Assembly: GCA_948567375.1 (NCBI GenBank) | Contig: OX419756.1 | Span: 47,284,552 to 47,348,551 of the forward strand | Direction: 5' to 3' | Origin: Lunularia cruciata | Lineage: Eukaryota > Streptophyta > Marchantiopsida > Lunulariales > Lunulariaceae | Length of the DNA stretch: 64,000 nucleotides | Shown here: positions 1-12,405 of the stretch, one piece after another | Layout of the letters: every line of letters begins with the position of its first letter | How positions within the stretch are numbered: position 1 is the stretch's first letter | Position numbers and translations under genes: made by a program | Notes under the pieces: model-generated | The model's input: only the letters and a program-made list of their open reading frames with translations | Database searches by the model: none | Told to the model about the DNA's origin: nothing

Positions 1-318
1 TCCTCTAAAAGGATCAGAGCAAAAAAACATGGAGAAAGAGAAAAGATAGGTCTACAAATTTTGCTAATCAAAACTAACAATCCAATCTACACTTCACTTA
101 CAAATAAATGGAAGTAAATAATGCTAATATCAACAAAAATGTTAACAAAGCTATTGAGTAAGCAAAAGATTCAATGTACTACCTAAATTATTGTTATTTA
201 ATGAGTTTATTTACATTTTGATCATATCAAGCAAATTCTCACTACTTATTTCTATATTACTTGTACTTACTTTAAATTTTTAAATAATGAAAATTCAAAT
301 TATATGATCAAATATATC
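1..318. repeat. Direct repeat R1, left copy (cut by window edge)
   Basis: The first ~318 bases recur at 9530-9850 with about 85-90% identity by eye. Shared runs include 'tttgctaatcaaaa' and 'acaatccaatctacactt'. Homology stops abruptly near 318, where the flanks differ (tgtttggatt here, ttcaagcttc there). The copy may extend left of the window. No coding potential seen. It could be a terminal repeat of a large element, a solo repeat family, or a segmental duplication; nothing decides between these. Confidence 0.8.
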
Positions 319-2095
319 CTTGTTTGGATTTCTCACAAAGAGAATTAAAGTTCCAATTTTCAATTTAAAATCTTCCATTAAGATCAAATATGTTTTAATA
401 TAAAAATAATATTCTCTTAAATTAAATCTCTTTAAGTAGAAACACCTTAAAAACCTAAAGAAAAAACAATAATTGTTTTAGTTCATATTATCTTATTAAA
501 GGTGTAATCTAGTTTGAAGTTAACAAACATTCAAAACAAACTTCTTAAGGACAATTTTACTCTTGAGAGCTTTACTTTGATAAGAAATCTTGAATAAAAA
601 ACTTATGGGTATATGTGATAATATTTCACCTTAATTTTACCACTTAAGGGTATATTTGATAATATTTTATCTTTATTAAAATGTTAACATAGTTAGAATC
701 TTCTATAATTTACAATGTAAATATATTGATAATCTTCAATAATCTTGTATTAATGAGAAGAGAGATCAATGGAGAGAGATGCAAGTGGAGATGATAAAAT
801 AAGTATAAATGAATGATTAACATTCCAAGCATATTATTTTAGGATTTTTAAGACTAGTTTTCTATGTCCATGTTTAATCTACAAGTTGCTTTGACACTTC
901 ATGATGAAGTTAGACATGACTTTTTCTTATCATTTTATTGATAGATGATTTTGCATAGTTTATTTTTCTCTTATTCTCAAGATAGTGTATTTAAAAAAAA
1001 AGGCGTATCTTATATCTTTAGATAGCTTATGATGCATTCTTGGGATGCTTCTAATGTTTGAGGACTTCCTTTACTTTGATATTATTGTTACAAAGGATAT
1101 CTCACATGTGGATAAACTTTTACCTCTAAGAGATCCATATGTGGTTGTATATGCTATAGTCTTTTCTCTTAGTCCTTGTTAACAAACCTACCTACTTCAC
1201 ATAATTTGACTTTTACTTATCTGCTTATTATGCTTGAGAAGATTTTATAAGAAGATCATGGGTGTATTTGATGACATCATTAGATTGGGATTTTTGAGTC
1301 ATGATAAGGGACTTGGCTTGTAAATAATATCAGTGCAAATTTACTTTTTATGGAAGAGATGGCACATGTAGAATTTCTAGGGAGTTTTTTAATCTTGCAC
1401 CTTTAATTTTGTCTTATTTTGTGGTTGTTAATAGGCTAGTCCTTTAAGATATATGTGATGGAGATGGAAGATGGTTCCTTTCATCTCTAAGTACTATTTC
1501 GGTAAATAAGAGAAAGTTATCATCTAAGGCACAAGATGATCTTGCATTTCTTTACCCCTTAATCTTCCAATAATTGAACTATAGGTTTGTAATATTCCTT
1601 GATAGACCAATAATTTTAACAAGCTCTACACTTTTCTTTTATTGACCTATTCATTCCTTGTAGTATTTAATTAGATATCTTGGCTCATGCTTTGACAAGG
1701 TATATGCTCTTGGATCCTAGCTTGACCACATTATAGCATCCTGACTCATACCAACTAAAAATATACCTACACATGATGCCATAAAAGATGTAATTTTTGT
1801 AATGTCATGAGAGAGTAGCTAATTGTATTAGAAGGAGCATTAGTATGTATTGCAAAAAATGAAGGCTAAGGTAAAATTGTTATTTTCTTAGGTGATTAGG
1901 TTATGATAGCAGATATTATTAGTTATGGATCTCATATACAATGTAGTTTTGAATAAAATATTACTCATCCTCTTGGATGGGTGGCAAGTAGAAACATTGC
2001 AACTAGGGTCTCCAAGTATTTAGGTATTTAATGAGATTATCTCTTTTTGGTTTTAGGTCTTGAGTTATAAAGGTCTATAGATAATAATTTACCAA

Positions 2096-2290
2096 ATTAG
2101 GCTACAAGTGTGATAAAATTCACTTTCATATTATAACTTACTCTAAAGAAAGTGTATCCATTGCTCAAAAGAGAGTATTGTTTGGTATTAGGCTACAAGA
2201 GTGATAAAATTCCCTTTCATATTATAACTTACTCTAAAGAAAGTATATTAGTATATCCTTGCTCAAACGAGATATATTGTTTGGCATTTC
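2096..2290. repeat. Imperfect tandem duplication, unit about 95-100 bp
   Basis: Two adjacent copies begin 'aggctacaagtgtgat' and 'aggctacaagagtgat'. They share a long run around 'atattataacttactcta' and end at 'tattgtttggtatt' and 'tattgtttggcatt'. They differ by a few substitutions and an insertion of about 8 bases in the second copy. No coding sense recognised. Confidence 0.8.
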
Positions 2291-3108
2291 CATTGGAAAG
2301 CACTTAGCAATCAGACTAGATGATGATTCTTTGTATACTTAAGAGTATGTAGGCTATTTGAGTTTTGATAACCTAGTTATTGTAAGATAAATTCTTCATC
2401 ACAAAGTTATTAAAGATTATTCTTATATTAACCTCTTATTGTGAGCCCTAAACCCTTGTAAAAACTTGATTTGATCTTCACATCCTTTTTGCTATCTAAT
2501 GTATTTTGTGTTGGAGTAATGATCAATCAACTTGAGAGTAGTTTATCACTTGTATCATTAAATAGTAAATCTAATATTAAATAATTTCCAAATAAATTAA
2601 ATTAAAATAAAGTAAGGTGAAATATCTGTTTATAGTTTATTAAGAGATACACATCTTTAAGATCTTGATTGAGGATAAAAGAAGAGCAGAAGATACATTA
2701 AGTAAATTTTCATAGGTGATATATAGAAAGTTAGCTCAACCACTATTATATTTCAGATTAACTCAATTGCTATTATATTTAAATTATTTATATAATTTTA
2801 GAAAAATTATATAACACACTATTTTTTGATCTTTATATTGATTACTTGAGTCGAGATGAAAGACTACCGTAAGATGAAATGAGTATAATTCATTAGTAAG
2901 TCTTGCTACTTTCTCCTTTATTTAATAGATAAAAATTATATCAAAAATTTAACTCAATTAATATATATAATATTATTTTTATATAATATTAGGTATGGTA
3001 GATATATGAGCTGTTTTACTTATCTTTTATAAGGTTATGGTCTTTGCCAAACTATAAAATAACATAATTTAGGTCAAGTGAAAAGGGTACCAGAGGTTGA
3101 AAGGGTGA

Positions 3109-3112
<4 letters not shown>

Positions 3113-3162
<50 letters not shown>
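3113..3162. repeat. (TA)n microsatellite
   Basis: About 25 uninterrupted TA units, followed by a short 'tttata' run. Confidence 0.97.
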
Positions 3163-3174
<12 letters not shown>

Positions 3175-3769
3175 TTATCATTTGTAAGTCCACTAATAGA
3201 ATTAAAGAAAGCAGTTATAGTTGAGATGAGTAGTATTTAAGAGTGGTATTACATTATGTACACCAAGATAACTAAGAGACAAGAAATAATTATTTTCAAA
3301 GTTGTATCTAAACTTACGAGATTATGACATTCAAGTAGGAAACAAAACCCCACATGGGCAAGGGAGAAATAGAATTTAAGTATCTTATAGCCAAGATATA
3401 AAAGTGATCATGTTTCACCATCATAAACTCCACTTTTTATGTACAAATCACAAAAGAAGCATTATCGTGAGTGTTATTGGTCCTTACCACTAGTAAGTTG
3501 TCTATATCCTATTGCAATTCAATCTAGAATTGGCTCTTAGAGCATCTCCTTTGCAACATGGTATATCAAGAGATAATTAGCCTATGCAATACAATAAATA
3601 GTTCTTGCTAAACTTATTTTCAATCCATACAAAATATATCCACATAGCTTCATCTTGAATTCTAACTAAAATTTTGCAAGTGGTTTAATGTGTAGGGTTT
3701 GAAGATTTAAAGAGCCAATTATAGGATGCAAGAAATGCAATGGCTCATTTTTCTATTTCTAGATTACAA

Positions 3770-4975
3770 TTTTTTATGAATGTCAACCAATTTATTGCAA
3801 ATGATGATGATGATGATGAATTGCCCGTTTGAAGAGGTTGTTCATAACTACTAGGATGCTCTCCTAATCTATATCAAGACCATGTAGTAGGGCGTCAAAA
3901 AATATACTAGGACTACTTCTATCCAGATCCAATATTTCAAGCTCCTATCTTTTGAAGGTAATTTCAAAAGTGACATCAATTATTCAATCACATCATCTCC
4001 GGAATTGTTGCACAAGATGAGTATTTTTTCTAGAAAAGAGATGCATTTAGATTCTTAGATTTTTTTTCCATCCAAAAGGTCATTTTTGCTCTCATAATCT
4101 TTGCAAATGGCATAGCTTGCAACTCAATTGATGAATATGTTTGAATTGGTGAATCTACAACAAACATCAATTTGCCTCAACAATTGTTATCATTTTTGGG
4201 AAAGAGTACCTTCACCTTCCAATAGTTGAGGATATGGAATGACAATTTGCAATCAATGATCATTGGATTTCTTGGGATGTTTGGTTCTATTCATTGCACA
4301 CATAGGGAATGGAAGAATTGCATATTTGCATGGCAAGAGCAATATCAAATATTGACAAGGAAACCATTCAATTATCATGGAAGCTATAACAACCTCATAG
4401 TTATGGATTTTGCATGTGTATATATTGGAATGCTTGGATTAATGATTGTAATGTTGTTGATTTTTCTCCATTGCTAATGAACTTACTTAAAGGTGTTGCA
4501 CCTAATGCAAAGTACTCAGTTCAAGGTCATGAGTATCTATGGCCTACTTGCTCATTGATGGCATTTATCCAAATTGGTCAATTTTTATTAAGAATATCTC
4601 CAAACCTCAAGGTCACAAGAGAAAATGTTTTCCAAAATTGCAAGAAGCTCTTTGTAAAGATGTTGAATGATATTTCAACATGTTGCAATCATAATTTTCC
4701 ATTGTCAAAAACCCATCCTACTTTTGGTATTCAAACCAAATGAAACAAATTTGGATGGCTTGTGTGATCATGCACAATATGATTGTTGAAGATGAAGTGT
4801 CAAATGGAATGGATATTGAGGACCTAACTGATATAAGCACCATTGTGCATTGGGGGATTCAAGCTTTGATCTTTGAATGTCTCATGGATTCCATTGCCAA
4901 GATTCGTGATGAGCAACAACATTTCCAACTCCACGTGGATTTGGTAGAGCATGTACGGACAAGGCATTTATAAGA
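3770..4975 (+). pseudogene. PIF/Harbinger transposase (HARBI1-like), decayed
   Basis: Remnant of a DDE transposase that excises and reinserts PIF/Harbinger DNA transposons. Conserved blocks appear in the right order but in several frames. DYFYPDPIFQAPIF near 3910 matches the usual N-terminal region. IIFANGIACNSIDEYV with IGEST near 4090-4155 matches the helical DNA-binding region. GSIHCTHREWKNCIFAWQ at 4282-4335 corresponds to the family's first-Asp block (D.MHWEWKNC.AWQ), with the Asp now His. INDCNVVDFSPLL at 4441-4479 is the second-Asp block. MACVIMHNMIVEDE at 4752-4793 is the C-terminal block. At least two frameshifts (between about 4340 and 4420, and near 4735) and several stops make it non-functional. 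Convergent Harbinger ORF1 remnants lie downstream at 4999-5193 (tentative) and 7480-8190. Family assignment is strong; exact ends are approximate. Confidence 0.88.
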
Positions 4976-4998
4976 ATATAGCATAATCCATTCCATTT

Positions 4999-5193
4999 CT
5001 AGAATTTGTCAAACTCTTCAACGTTAAAACTGTTGTCAAATTGTGATATGCTTGATATTGGCTTGGAATTTAGTAAAGTGCAATTACCATGCATTTTACC
5101 TTTTAGTCTAGCAAGTGCAAGTTGTTGTTGTAACTTCAAGAACTCACAAGCTTGCTTATCTAATCCATCTACCAAATTCATGAAGAGCTTCAT
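4999..5193 (-). pseudogene. Possible C-terminal remnant of Harbinger ORF1
   Basis: An open stretch on the minus strand directly downstream of the transposase, with a hydrophilic helical look (MNLVDGLDKQACEFLKLQQQ). Position and convergent orientation fit the end of the SANT/Myb-like ORF1 whose N-terminal part lies at 7480-8190, with about 2.3 kb of unrelated DNA between. I do not recognise a definite family signature here, so this is inference from context. Confidence 0.35.
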
Positions 5194-5215
5194 ATCTACA
5201 GTTGTTGTGTTGTAG

Positions 5216-7470
5216 TTTGTGTAATTAGTGAAAAAGGAGTTTAGTAGAGTTTATCTCCACATTATTGGAGTAGATTGAAGGATAGATCCCATGATTGAAT
5301 TATTACTATGTGTGGAATCTATGTACATGTATATGACTGGCCATATGGATTATGGTCTTCTTCTCTTTGAGGGCTCTTATGTATATAGGTGGTGGGGAGC
5401 TCATAGATGGGTTTTCTTGAGTTTTAGGAGTCTTGAGAGGGAGGAGGACTTGGGGAGTGAGAGTTGTAGTAGAGCATGTGCACTAGAGAGTTGGAGGAAG
5501 CACTTGAGTAGGAGATGTCTTGTACTCCCAATCTGCCACTCCCCAATCCTTTTCTCATCAAGCTTTAGATTTTACACGATGATGAACTTCAGGGTTGGAT
5601 GGTAATGCAATTTGGCATTGCATTCATGGAGTCGGTGATGGAAAGCCTAAATTCAATCATTCTTCATGTGCTTACTTATGAGCAAGTTTGGGACTTGACC
5701 ATCTATGTGCTCTAATAGATGGAGAAGAACTTTATCTCATTCAATGGCTTCAAGTTGGAGTTATGGGGTCCATTTGGCAAAACTAAAAACAAACTAAATG
5801 ACAAAAATACAAGAGATTAGGTCCCAAGAAGAAAAGTTTAGATTTTTTACCATCAAAGGGATTATGGGAGGGTGTTTGAGGAGACAAGACTATGTTTGGA
5901 AAGAGGAGCTAAAAGGCTATAATTTTGAGATAGAGAACAAGTGATTTGAGAAAATTCTTGAGTGTGATATGATTGATTGAATCAAGGGGGTAGAATTCAT
6001 ACCCAAGTGCACAAACTAGACAATTTGGAGAGTTGAGTGATATAGTTTCATGATTTGTTAAGGGGATTAAAGAGGAGATAGAGTGCTTATAGTGCTAAGT
6101 GCAATAAATTCTAGTTTTGGGTCACTTTTAAATCAGATCTGGTCAATTGAAGTTGGAGCTCTAGAAAGTAAGGTGTTGGAGATGAGATGATGATCAGATT
6201 TGGAGTTTTGGACATGCTTCAAGTTATGGCTTGAATAAGCTTATGAAAATTTTCCATACTTTTGGGGGTTACGTGTTGCACCTTTTTGCAAAGGTTTCAT
6301 ATGAATTCCTCAAAAACAGAATTCAAGGTCTTGGATCAAGCATAATTGGATCTGTAGAGCTTACAAGTTAGCCTAGCTTAGGAATTGATCCATATCTAGG
6401 GATTGGAGTTGGGTTAGACCATCAAACTTTGCTAGGATTTAGACAAGGACAAAACCAGCTACTATGAAAATTTTGGTTGGCTTAGGGTCCATAGAAATTG
6501 AGACTTGGTGCAATAAGTTCTATTGAAAATAATATCATAAGCTTAGTAGAGCATTTCTACCTTCAATCATGATTGAATATCAATGTTCCCATTCTTGTGA
6601 CTATGATTGAATATTTTAGGTTTCTAAAATTTTTTTGAGGCTTATGTGTACCTATGATCCAGAAATCTGGTGAAAGTTGCCAAGACCTAGTAGCAAACTC
6701 TCAGTTAGGTATTTTAAAATTAGGCTAGAAACTACAAAACTCTGGCCAAGTTTGAGATCTTGTCAAGGGAGTTGTAGTGGTTAAATTTTAGTTTTCTTTG
6801 TTCCATTGGAAATTGTTTATGATAGGCTTTTAATTGAGTTCTAGATCATTCAAACTAGAGCAACAAGAAAAAATTATTTTCATCTAAGTTACAATGATTT
6901 TTCTCATAAAAAGGACATAGAATTTCCACACTTGGAGTACAAATTGGATTGAAAGTTGGAGTACAGATTGGATGAAACTTGGAGTACAAACTTAAATCAG
7001 CTTGAAGATAGGGCAGGAGGCTCTGAAGCTGATTTCTGCCAAAAGCATAAAGAGTTGTTGCTGAATTTATTGTGGTTGGATCCTCTTTGTGCTTGCATGC
7101 TTGTTTGTATGCACAATTGGCTTGGATTGGTGTGCAAGCATTGCACTTAGGTTATTTTCTTCTAGGAGTGTTGTGTATTTCTCTTTGGTAATGTTGGAAG
7201 TGATGACCAACAGACCAGGAGTGAGTGTTATGATGATAAGTTACATTGCTTGTTACTCCTCTAATTGATAGAAAGAATACTAAAAACAAGAGTAGAAGGA
7301 TCCGGTGGTTGGATAACATGCATGTTCAGACTAGTAATGACAGATTTACATACAACCGCTGATCCATAAGCTCCACAGCTAGGCACCATGTGTGTTTGTG
7401 GAGAGAGAAAGGCAAAGTACAACACCGCACATTCCAAGATGTTTTTTTTTTACCATTTCTTTGACAAGAG
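5216..7470. other. Unassigned segment between two Harbinger ORF1 pieces
   Basis: About 2.25 kb with no convincing coding frame. Small ORFs here (5291-5605, 6956-7150) show no family motif and look random. Because Harbinger ORF1-like pieces lie on both sides, this segment could be a later insertion, but I could not find matching terminal repeats or a target-site duplication. Confidence 0.45.
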
Positions 7471-7479
7471 ATTGAGAGG

Positions 7480-8190
7480 CTTTGGCACATATCTGGTTAG
7501 ATTTGGCCCTTTGGGCTTGCTCTTTCTTTGTAACTTGGCAGCTTTGCAACCCTTTGGCCGTTGATCTTGGCCAGCCAGATTGTCTTGGTCATCATCCAAA
7601 GCTACCTCATTGTTGGAATTATTTGGACCAAATTGATGATTGCTTGATGGGCGCCTTTTCTTGGAACTTGGTTAAGATTGTGTTGCATCCTAAAAGGACT
7701 ACTCCTAAGATTGTGTTACATCCTAAAGTACACTTGGGAGCAGATGATAAAAGGACTCCCAATAGTTGATTTGTAAAGAGCCAATGCTTTCTCCAATGAT
7801 TCATCCTTGGAAGAGCCACTCTCATTAAGTCCCACATGGTACTAAGACAACCTGCAAATTTGGAAACCACTTTTTGAAAAATTGCCCATTTTGACTCCAA
7901 TGAATGAAATGGTCTTAATTTTGATAGCTTAGCATATGCTTGGTTGAAATGAGAGGAAATTGAACTCTAGAAGGCATATGTATGACTTTTTGACCAATGC
8001 CAACTTCAGGATCTTGGGAGACATGGAACCAACTTTGAGCAACTTGAACATGTTCATCGCCATCAAAATTACTCCACAAGATACATGAGCTTTTTGTCTT
8101 GGATGGAATGACTGGGGTGGATACAACAGCAACACCTTATTGACTTCCTTGGCCAATAGATTTAGTGCCAATGATTTCAACTCCTTTCTT
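7480..8190 (-). pseudogene. PIF/Harbinger ORF1 (Myb/SANT-like accessory protein), decayed
   Basis: PIF/Harbinger transposons encode a second, DNA-binding protein with a Myb/SANT-like trihelix that helps recruit the transposase. Read on the minus strand, the region gives, in order, FDGDEHVQVAQSWFHVSQDP followed by EVGIGQK (near 8070-7990), then KWAIFQKVVSKFAGCLS (from 7891 downward), then RPKGCKAAKLQRK (near 7560-7520). These match the family's consecutive blocks (acidic start, ..QDP.VG..Q, KW..IQ..V.KF.G, RP.G.KAAK). The blocks fall in more than one frame and a stop separates them, so this is a pseudogene. Its convergent arrangement with the transposase at 3770-4975 is typical of the superfamily. 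Confidence 0.72.
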
Positions 8191-9009
8191 TGATGTTAAC
8201 TTGAAGAATTGCAAATAACAATGAATTCATCAAAGTTATGCAAACCCAAGCAGTGCTTCAACAATGTAGAAATTGTGCCAAAATCTGATAGCTAAATGTA
8301 GCATTGAGGTTTTACAATGTTTGATATCTTCTTGGTATATTTCCCAAATTTATCAGGAAAATAAATAAAAATTGTGACCCCAATAAACTATAAACCATTA
8401 ACCATGTTGTGGTGGAGAAATATTTTGGAGAAAAATGGCAAAAAAGGATAAACTAGTGTTTTTTTTGTATTTCTATTGTGTTGCGGTGGAGATGCCCCTA
8501 GGGAGAGTAAGACCTCCCAAAATTGTGCAAGGAAGGAGGTGACACAAAGAAAGGAAATTCTGGAAACTAAACTGCAGAGGAGAGGACAGATTGAATGCTG
8601 ATAAATCAGGTAGTGACAATGAGTGCAGGTGGAAGGGAGAAAGTTCCTCTGGCTGGATTGGTTGTGTGTCCATTGCTCTACAAAGAGTATTGGTGGTGCA
8701 ATCTATAGTAGAGCAATGCTTCTTCAAGGTAATTCTAGGTAATGCTTCTCCAATGTTCTTGTAGTTTGTAGACCATATGACTTACATAGCTCAGATATCT
8801 TAGGTTCAATAGGGCAGATTTCTCACACCAATATTGTTAAGGCCTAACCTAATTTTACCTCTTTTGTCTTATCCTTGTATAGATTGGTAAGATTATCCCA
8901 TCTTTCTTGTTTTCCTAAGAAAGCAATTGAGTCTTTCATTTTATCATGCGGCTAGTTCCTTTTCTATGATGCAATCTCTCACTAAAATACTTACTAGAAA
9001 TGGGGTGAA
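8191..9009. other. Spacer, no feature recognised
   Basis: The 84-codon frame at 8473-8727 (minus) starts at a non-ATG codon and is low-complexity Leu/Ser; I do not support it as a gene. Nothing else stands out. Confidence 0.55.
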
Positions 9010-9125
9010 TAATATAGTAGTAAATAATATTAATATTAATTAAGTTGTCAACAAAATTGTTGAAAAAGTGAAAGATTTTGCTAAGTACCTAAATTATTAG
9101 TTGTTTATTAAGCAATTTCTATCTA
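9010..9125. repeat. Third, degenerate partial copy of repeat R1
   Basis: The stretch 'agtacctaaattatta' with its flanks (aaaattgttgaaaaagtgaaagat before, gtttattaagca after) matches the middle of R1 (positions about 110-210 and 9640-9740) with lower identity. It lies about 400 bp upstream of the right-hand R1 copy in the same orientation. Confidence 0.6.
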
Positions 9126-9529
9126 AATTAAAGCTAAAGAGACTCCTACTTTAGTAGTATTGCTCTACTTGGATGAACAATGATAGCAAAGATCCAAGAA
9201 GTATAAAGAGAGAGATTGGAAATCACATTATGAATACGAAAAGATAAGAGAAGTAGAACAAGAAGACAAGCAAACTGTAGGATTTTGTGCATGAGCGTTA
9301 TATCTTTGTAACATAACACTCTAGGTTCGCTCAGCACTTGTAAGGTTGGGAATTCGGATGAGATGGTACACATCTTTTGCCATCATATGCTATTATGCTG
9401 ATATCCAAATATGGCTACATGCTCTTCCTTCACCGCAACTCACAACTCAATATGCTAATCCTGATAGATTTCTAGTAGTCCTTCCTTCCGTCTTACCCAA
9501 GTCTTACCTTCCGTCTTAGGCCTCTTTTC

Positions 9530-9850
9530 CTCTAAAAGGATGAGAGAACGAAAACATAGAGAACGAGAAAGATAAGTCTACTAATTTTGCTAATCAAAAA
9601 TAACAATCCAATCTACACTTCCGCATCTCTTACAAATAAATGGAAATAAATGATGCTAATATAAAAAAAACTGTTAAAAAAATTGTTGACTAAGTAAAAG
9701 ATTCAATGTACTACCTAAATTATTGCTAGTTAATGAGTTTATTAACATTTTTCTCATATCAACGAAATTCTTATTATTGATTGCGATATTTCTTGTACTC
9801 ACTTTAAATGATTACATAATGAAAATTTTCAAATTATATGATCAAATGTA
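9530..9850. repeat. Direct repeat R1, right copy
   Basis: Same orientation as 1-318, about 9.5 kb downstream. Shared blocks include 'cctctaaaaggat', 'acaatccaatctacactt' and 'ttcaaattatatgatcaaat'. Homology ends at about 9850. Confidence 0.85.
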
Positions 9851-12405
9851 TCTTTTCAAGCTTCCCAACAATATTGATCTTCACATTCAAACCCGAGCAC
9901 CGCCAGGTGAGCCTCTGAAGAAACCACAATTGTAGGGAGATGGAATGGCCTGTTAAATAGGCTTCAGTGGGTGCATGCTATATCAGACGAGGCGCAACAA
10001 CTTCAGCTACTGGTCAGCCTATCCATCATCACCGTACTGGACTTCTAGTCGTGAAGATACTAAGGGGCACCAAATGCAAACAGACTCAGGAAGTGTGCAT
10101 GTTCAACTAGCGTATTGATTCCCGTTAAATGACTCCTGATGCATGAACATGTGATATAAGTGAGCTTGTTAGGTCGCCTAAGGATTCATTGATCTTTTGT
10201 GCTTTTCACAAATTGAGAGCCTTGTCACGCTCACCTTTAAAGATAGCGTGTTTTTCAATCAAAGATTATGTAATTTTCTAGTTGTGCAACAAACTAAAAT
10301 TATATAGATGACAAAAGGAAGAGAGGTCACCATCATTCATGAGACTGACTCATAATTATCTTGATCTCTCTCCAAAATATCTCGTTGTGCACTCGTTTGT
10401 GTGAGGCGGAGAGACTGGTTCATCTTGAAGCATCTAAAATGTTGATGCTTACATTCAGTATTCTCTTTTTAGTAGTAAATATCCACTTAGGTGTAAATAC
10501 TTTAGAGAAAATTTCAACGCTTGATTATGATGAGAATTGGTAATTTATCTCTCATGATCCGCGAAATTAGATGGTTTGAATTTACCTGAAGATAATTATT
10601 TTAAATACAGAAGAATGAAGTTATCATCCCCAAAATCTAATATACTTTGCCACGTAAATTGTTCCACAATGTATAGCAAGAGTCGTTTCTTTTAATACCT
10701 TGAGCTTTCCAAAGAAAATAAAAGAAATGAATGAGTAATGAATTTCTGTGCTCATGATTGAACGCACTACTTGCTAAATACAATGCCATTTTATTGATTT
10801 AAGCAAATACCAACCCACATTTTTAGTCGGGTGTAGAACTATCCAAACAAAAACTCTTTTGCTCACTTGGGTTTTAAATTAAATATTTAAAATAGTCTAA
10901 CATCCCTCTATTTTTAAGTAAATTTTCTCCTTCAATCACTTTATTTTATAATAAGTCTTGTTCTTGAATGCTCAAAAATATAAATGTGAGTTGATAAAAA
11001 TTTTAATTCAATTAGTGAAACAATATTTCAGTTAAATACCTTTATAAATACAGAAATAATATAATTATTTTCATTATGTCTTCTATCGTCTATAATAAGT
11101 ATTATATGTTATAGTTACATAGTAACATTTATTTATTTAAGATAGATGATAACTTATTACAACCTAACCAACCTATTATGTAATTATATACTACACTTGA
11201 TACGATGGAAATGGAACTTTAAGTATACGGAACTGAAATTTGACTTGCTAGAAAAGGAGTTTTAGAATTAAATATTTGATTTTTTTAAAATAAATATTTG
11301 ACATATTTGAGTTTTAGAAGTGAACAGTTGACTTAGTTGAAATAAATGGTTAAGTTGAAAATAAACATTTCAGATGTCTAATTCAGGGTGAGAAAGTCCA
11401 TTTTTGGTGACTAAATAGATTAAAGTGTATGGTTTTTTTGTACTTTTGTTCACTTAGATATCCCAATACAATTTGGGAAATTAAATACTCAATTAATTAT
11501 TAAATGTAGCATACTACTCACAATGGAATAGTTCTAGCGACCATTGATCTTTCATGGGTTTCCTCTTTTTTATTCTATGATTATTGAAATGAATTATCTT
11601 TGCAATGCAAATAATAAGGCTCATATAAGAATAGACTTGGTAGTCTATTCTTATGGCTCTTTTCCTTGTCCTTAGTTTGATTTATTTAGGTGTAATAATT
11701 GTGCTTATTTCAACTCTACTCAACTCCCATTACCCTAATACGGTTTTGCCTGGTACGTCTAGTATGAATCTGGGGGTTATATTTATAGTTGTTTGAAATA
11801 TTTTTATTTTTCTTTCTAATAAATTTTTTATATTATTCAAATCTCTATTAAAGTTCACGATACATACTTTATGACTCATTGAATCGTGGGGTTATATTTA
11901 ATCTTATGTACAGTTAATGATGAACGTTGTATTTACTCATACAGAATTATTATCAAAAGGAGGAACAAATAGATGAGATTAATGTGTTAGAGAAAGATGT
12001 CCTTGCTTTTATTATTCTAATTTAGCAGAATCAGAAATCCCTATGTATGGTGAAGTAAGTACAGTTTTGACAAGGTGACTTGAGCTGTAGAGTTTGGTAA
12101 GAACTGAGCGAATCGTAAGAAGGGTCCGAGGGGATAAGATTACTGATTTTCTAGTTTTCAGATATGTGCGGTAGATGAGACGCACATTCCTGTCTCTGAG
12201 TCCAGCGATCATAGATATCATTCTTTTTTAACAAATCATGCAAAGTCTCACATGCACGCTCACTTTCAACAGAATGGTAGTGCTGCTTCGAAAGTACATA
12301 TACTGCATGGTCACAGTTAGCAACCAGTATCCTCTTCTCATACTTTGAGTGAAGATTGTAAACGCAGGACTTGGAGAAATCGGGAGTATTGCCAACTTGG
12401 GGAAG
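9851..12405. other. Spacer upstream of the proline-rich gene
   Basis: About 2.5 kb with no recognisable domain apart from a short signal-peptide-like frame at 10439-10543. The stretch about 11000-11900 is very AT-rich. The segment about 12000-12400 is higher in GC and probably holds the promoter and 5' UTR of the gene at 12406, but I find no convincing TATA box. Confidence 0.5.
10439..10543 (+). CDS. Short signal-peptide-like ORF, possible first exon
   Basis: The ATG at 10439 opens 34 codons: a strongly hydrophobic run (MLMLTFSILFLVVNIHLGVN) then a charged tail ending DYDENW. It looks like an N-terminal secretion signal. The sequence at the end reads 'gaattggtaatt', which could be a GT splice donor just before the stop, making this a candidate first exon of a secreted protein. 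I cannot find a downstream exon that must join it, so it could equally be chance. Confidence 0.2.
   Translation: MLMLTFSILFLVVNIHLGVNTLEKISTLDYDENW

Larger units (their letters stand above)
319..3769. other. AT-rich spacer, no gene recognised
   Basis: About 3.4 kb of AT-rich sequence dense in stops in all six frames. Apart from a tandem duplication (2096-2290) and a TA microsatellite (3113-3162) I see no domain, RNA gene or promoter I can defend. Parts may be long-dead transposons. Confidence 0.6.
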
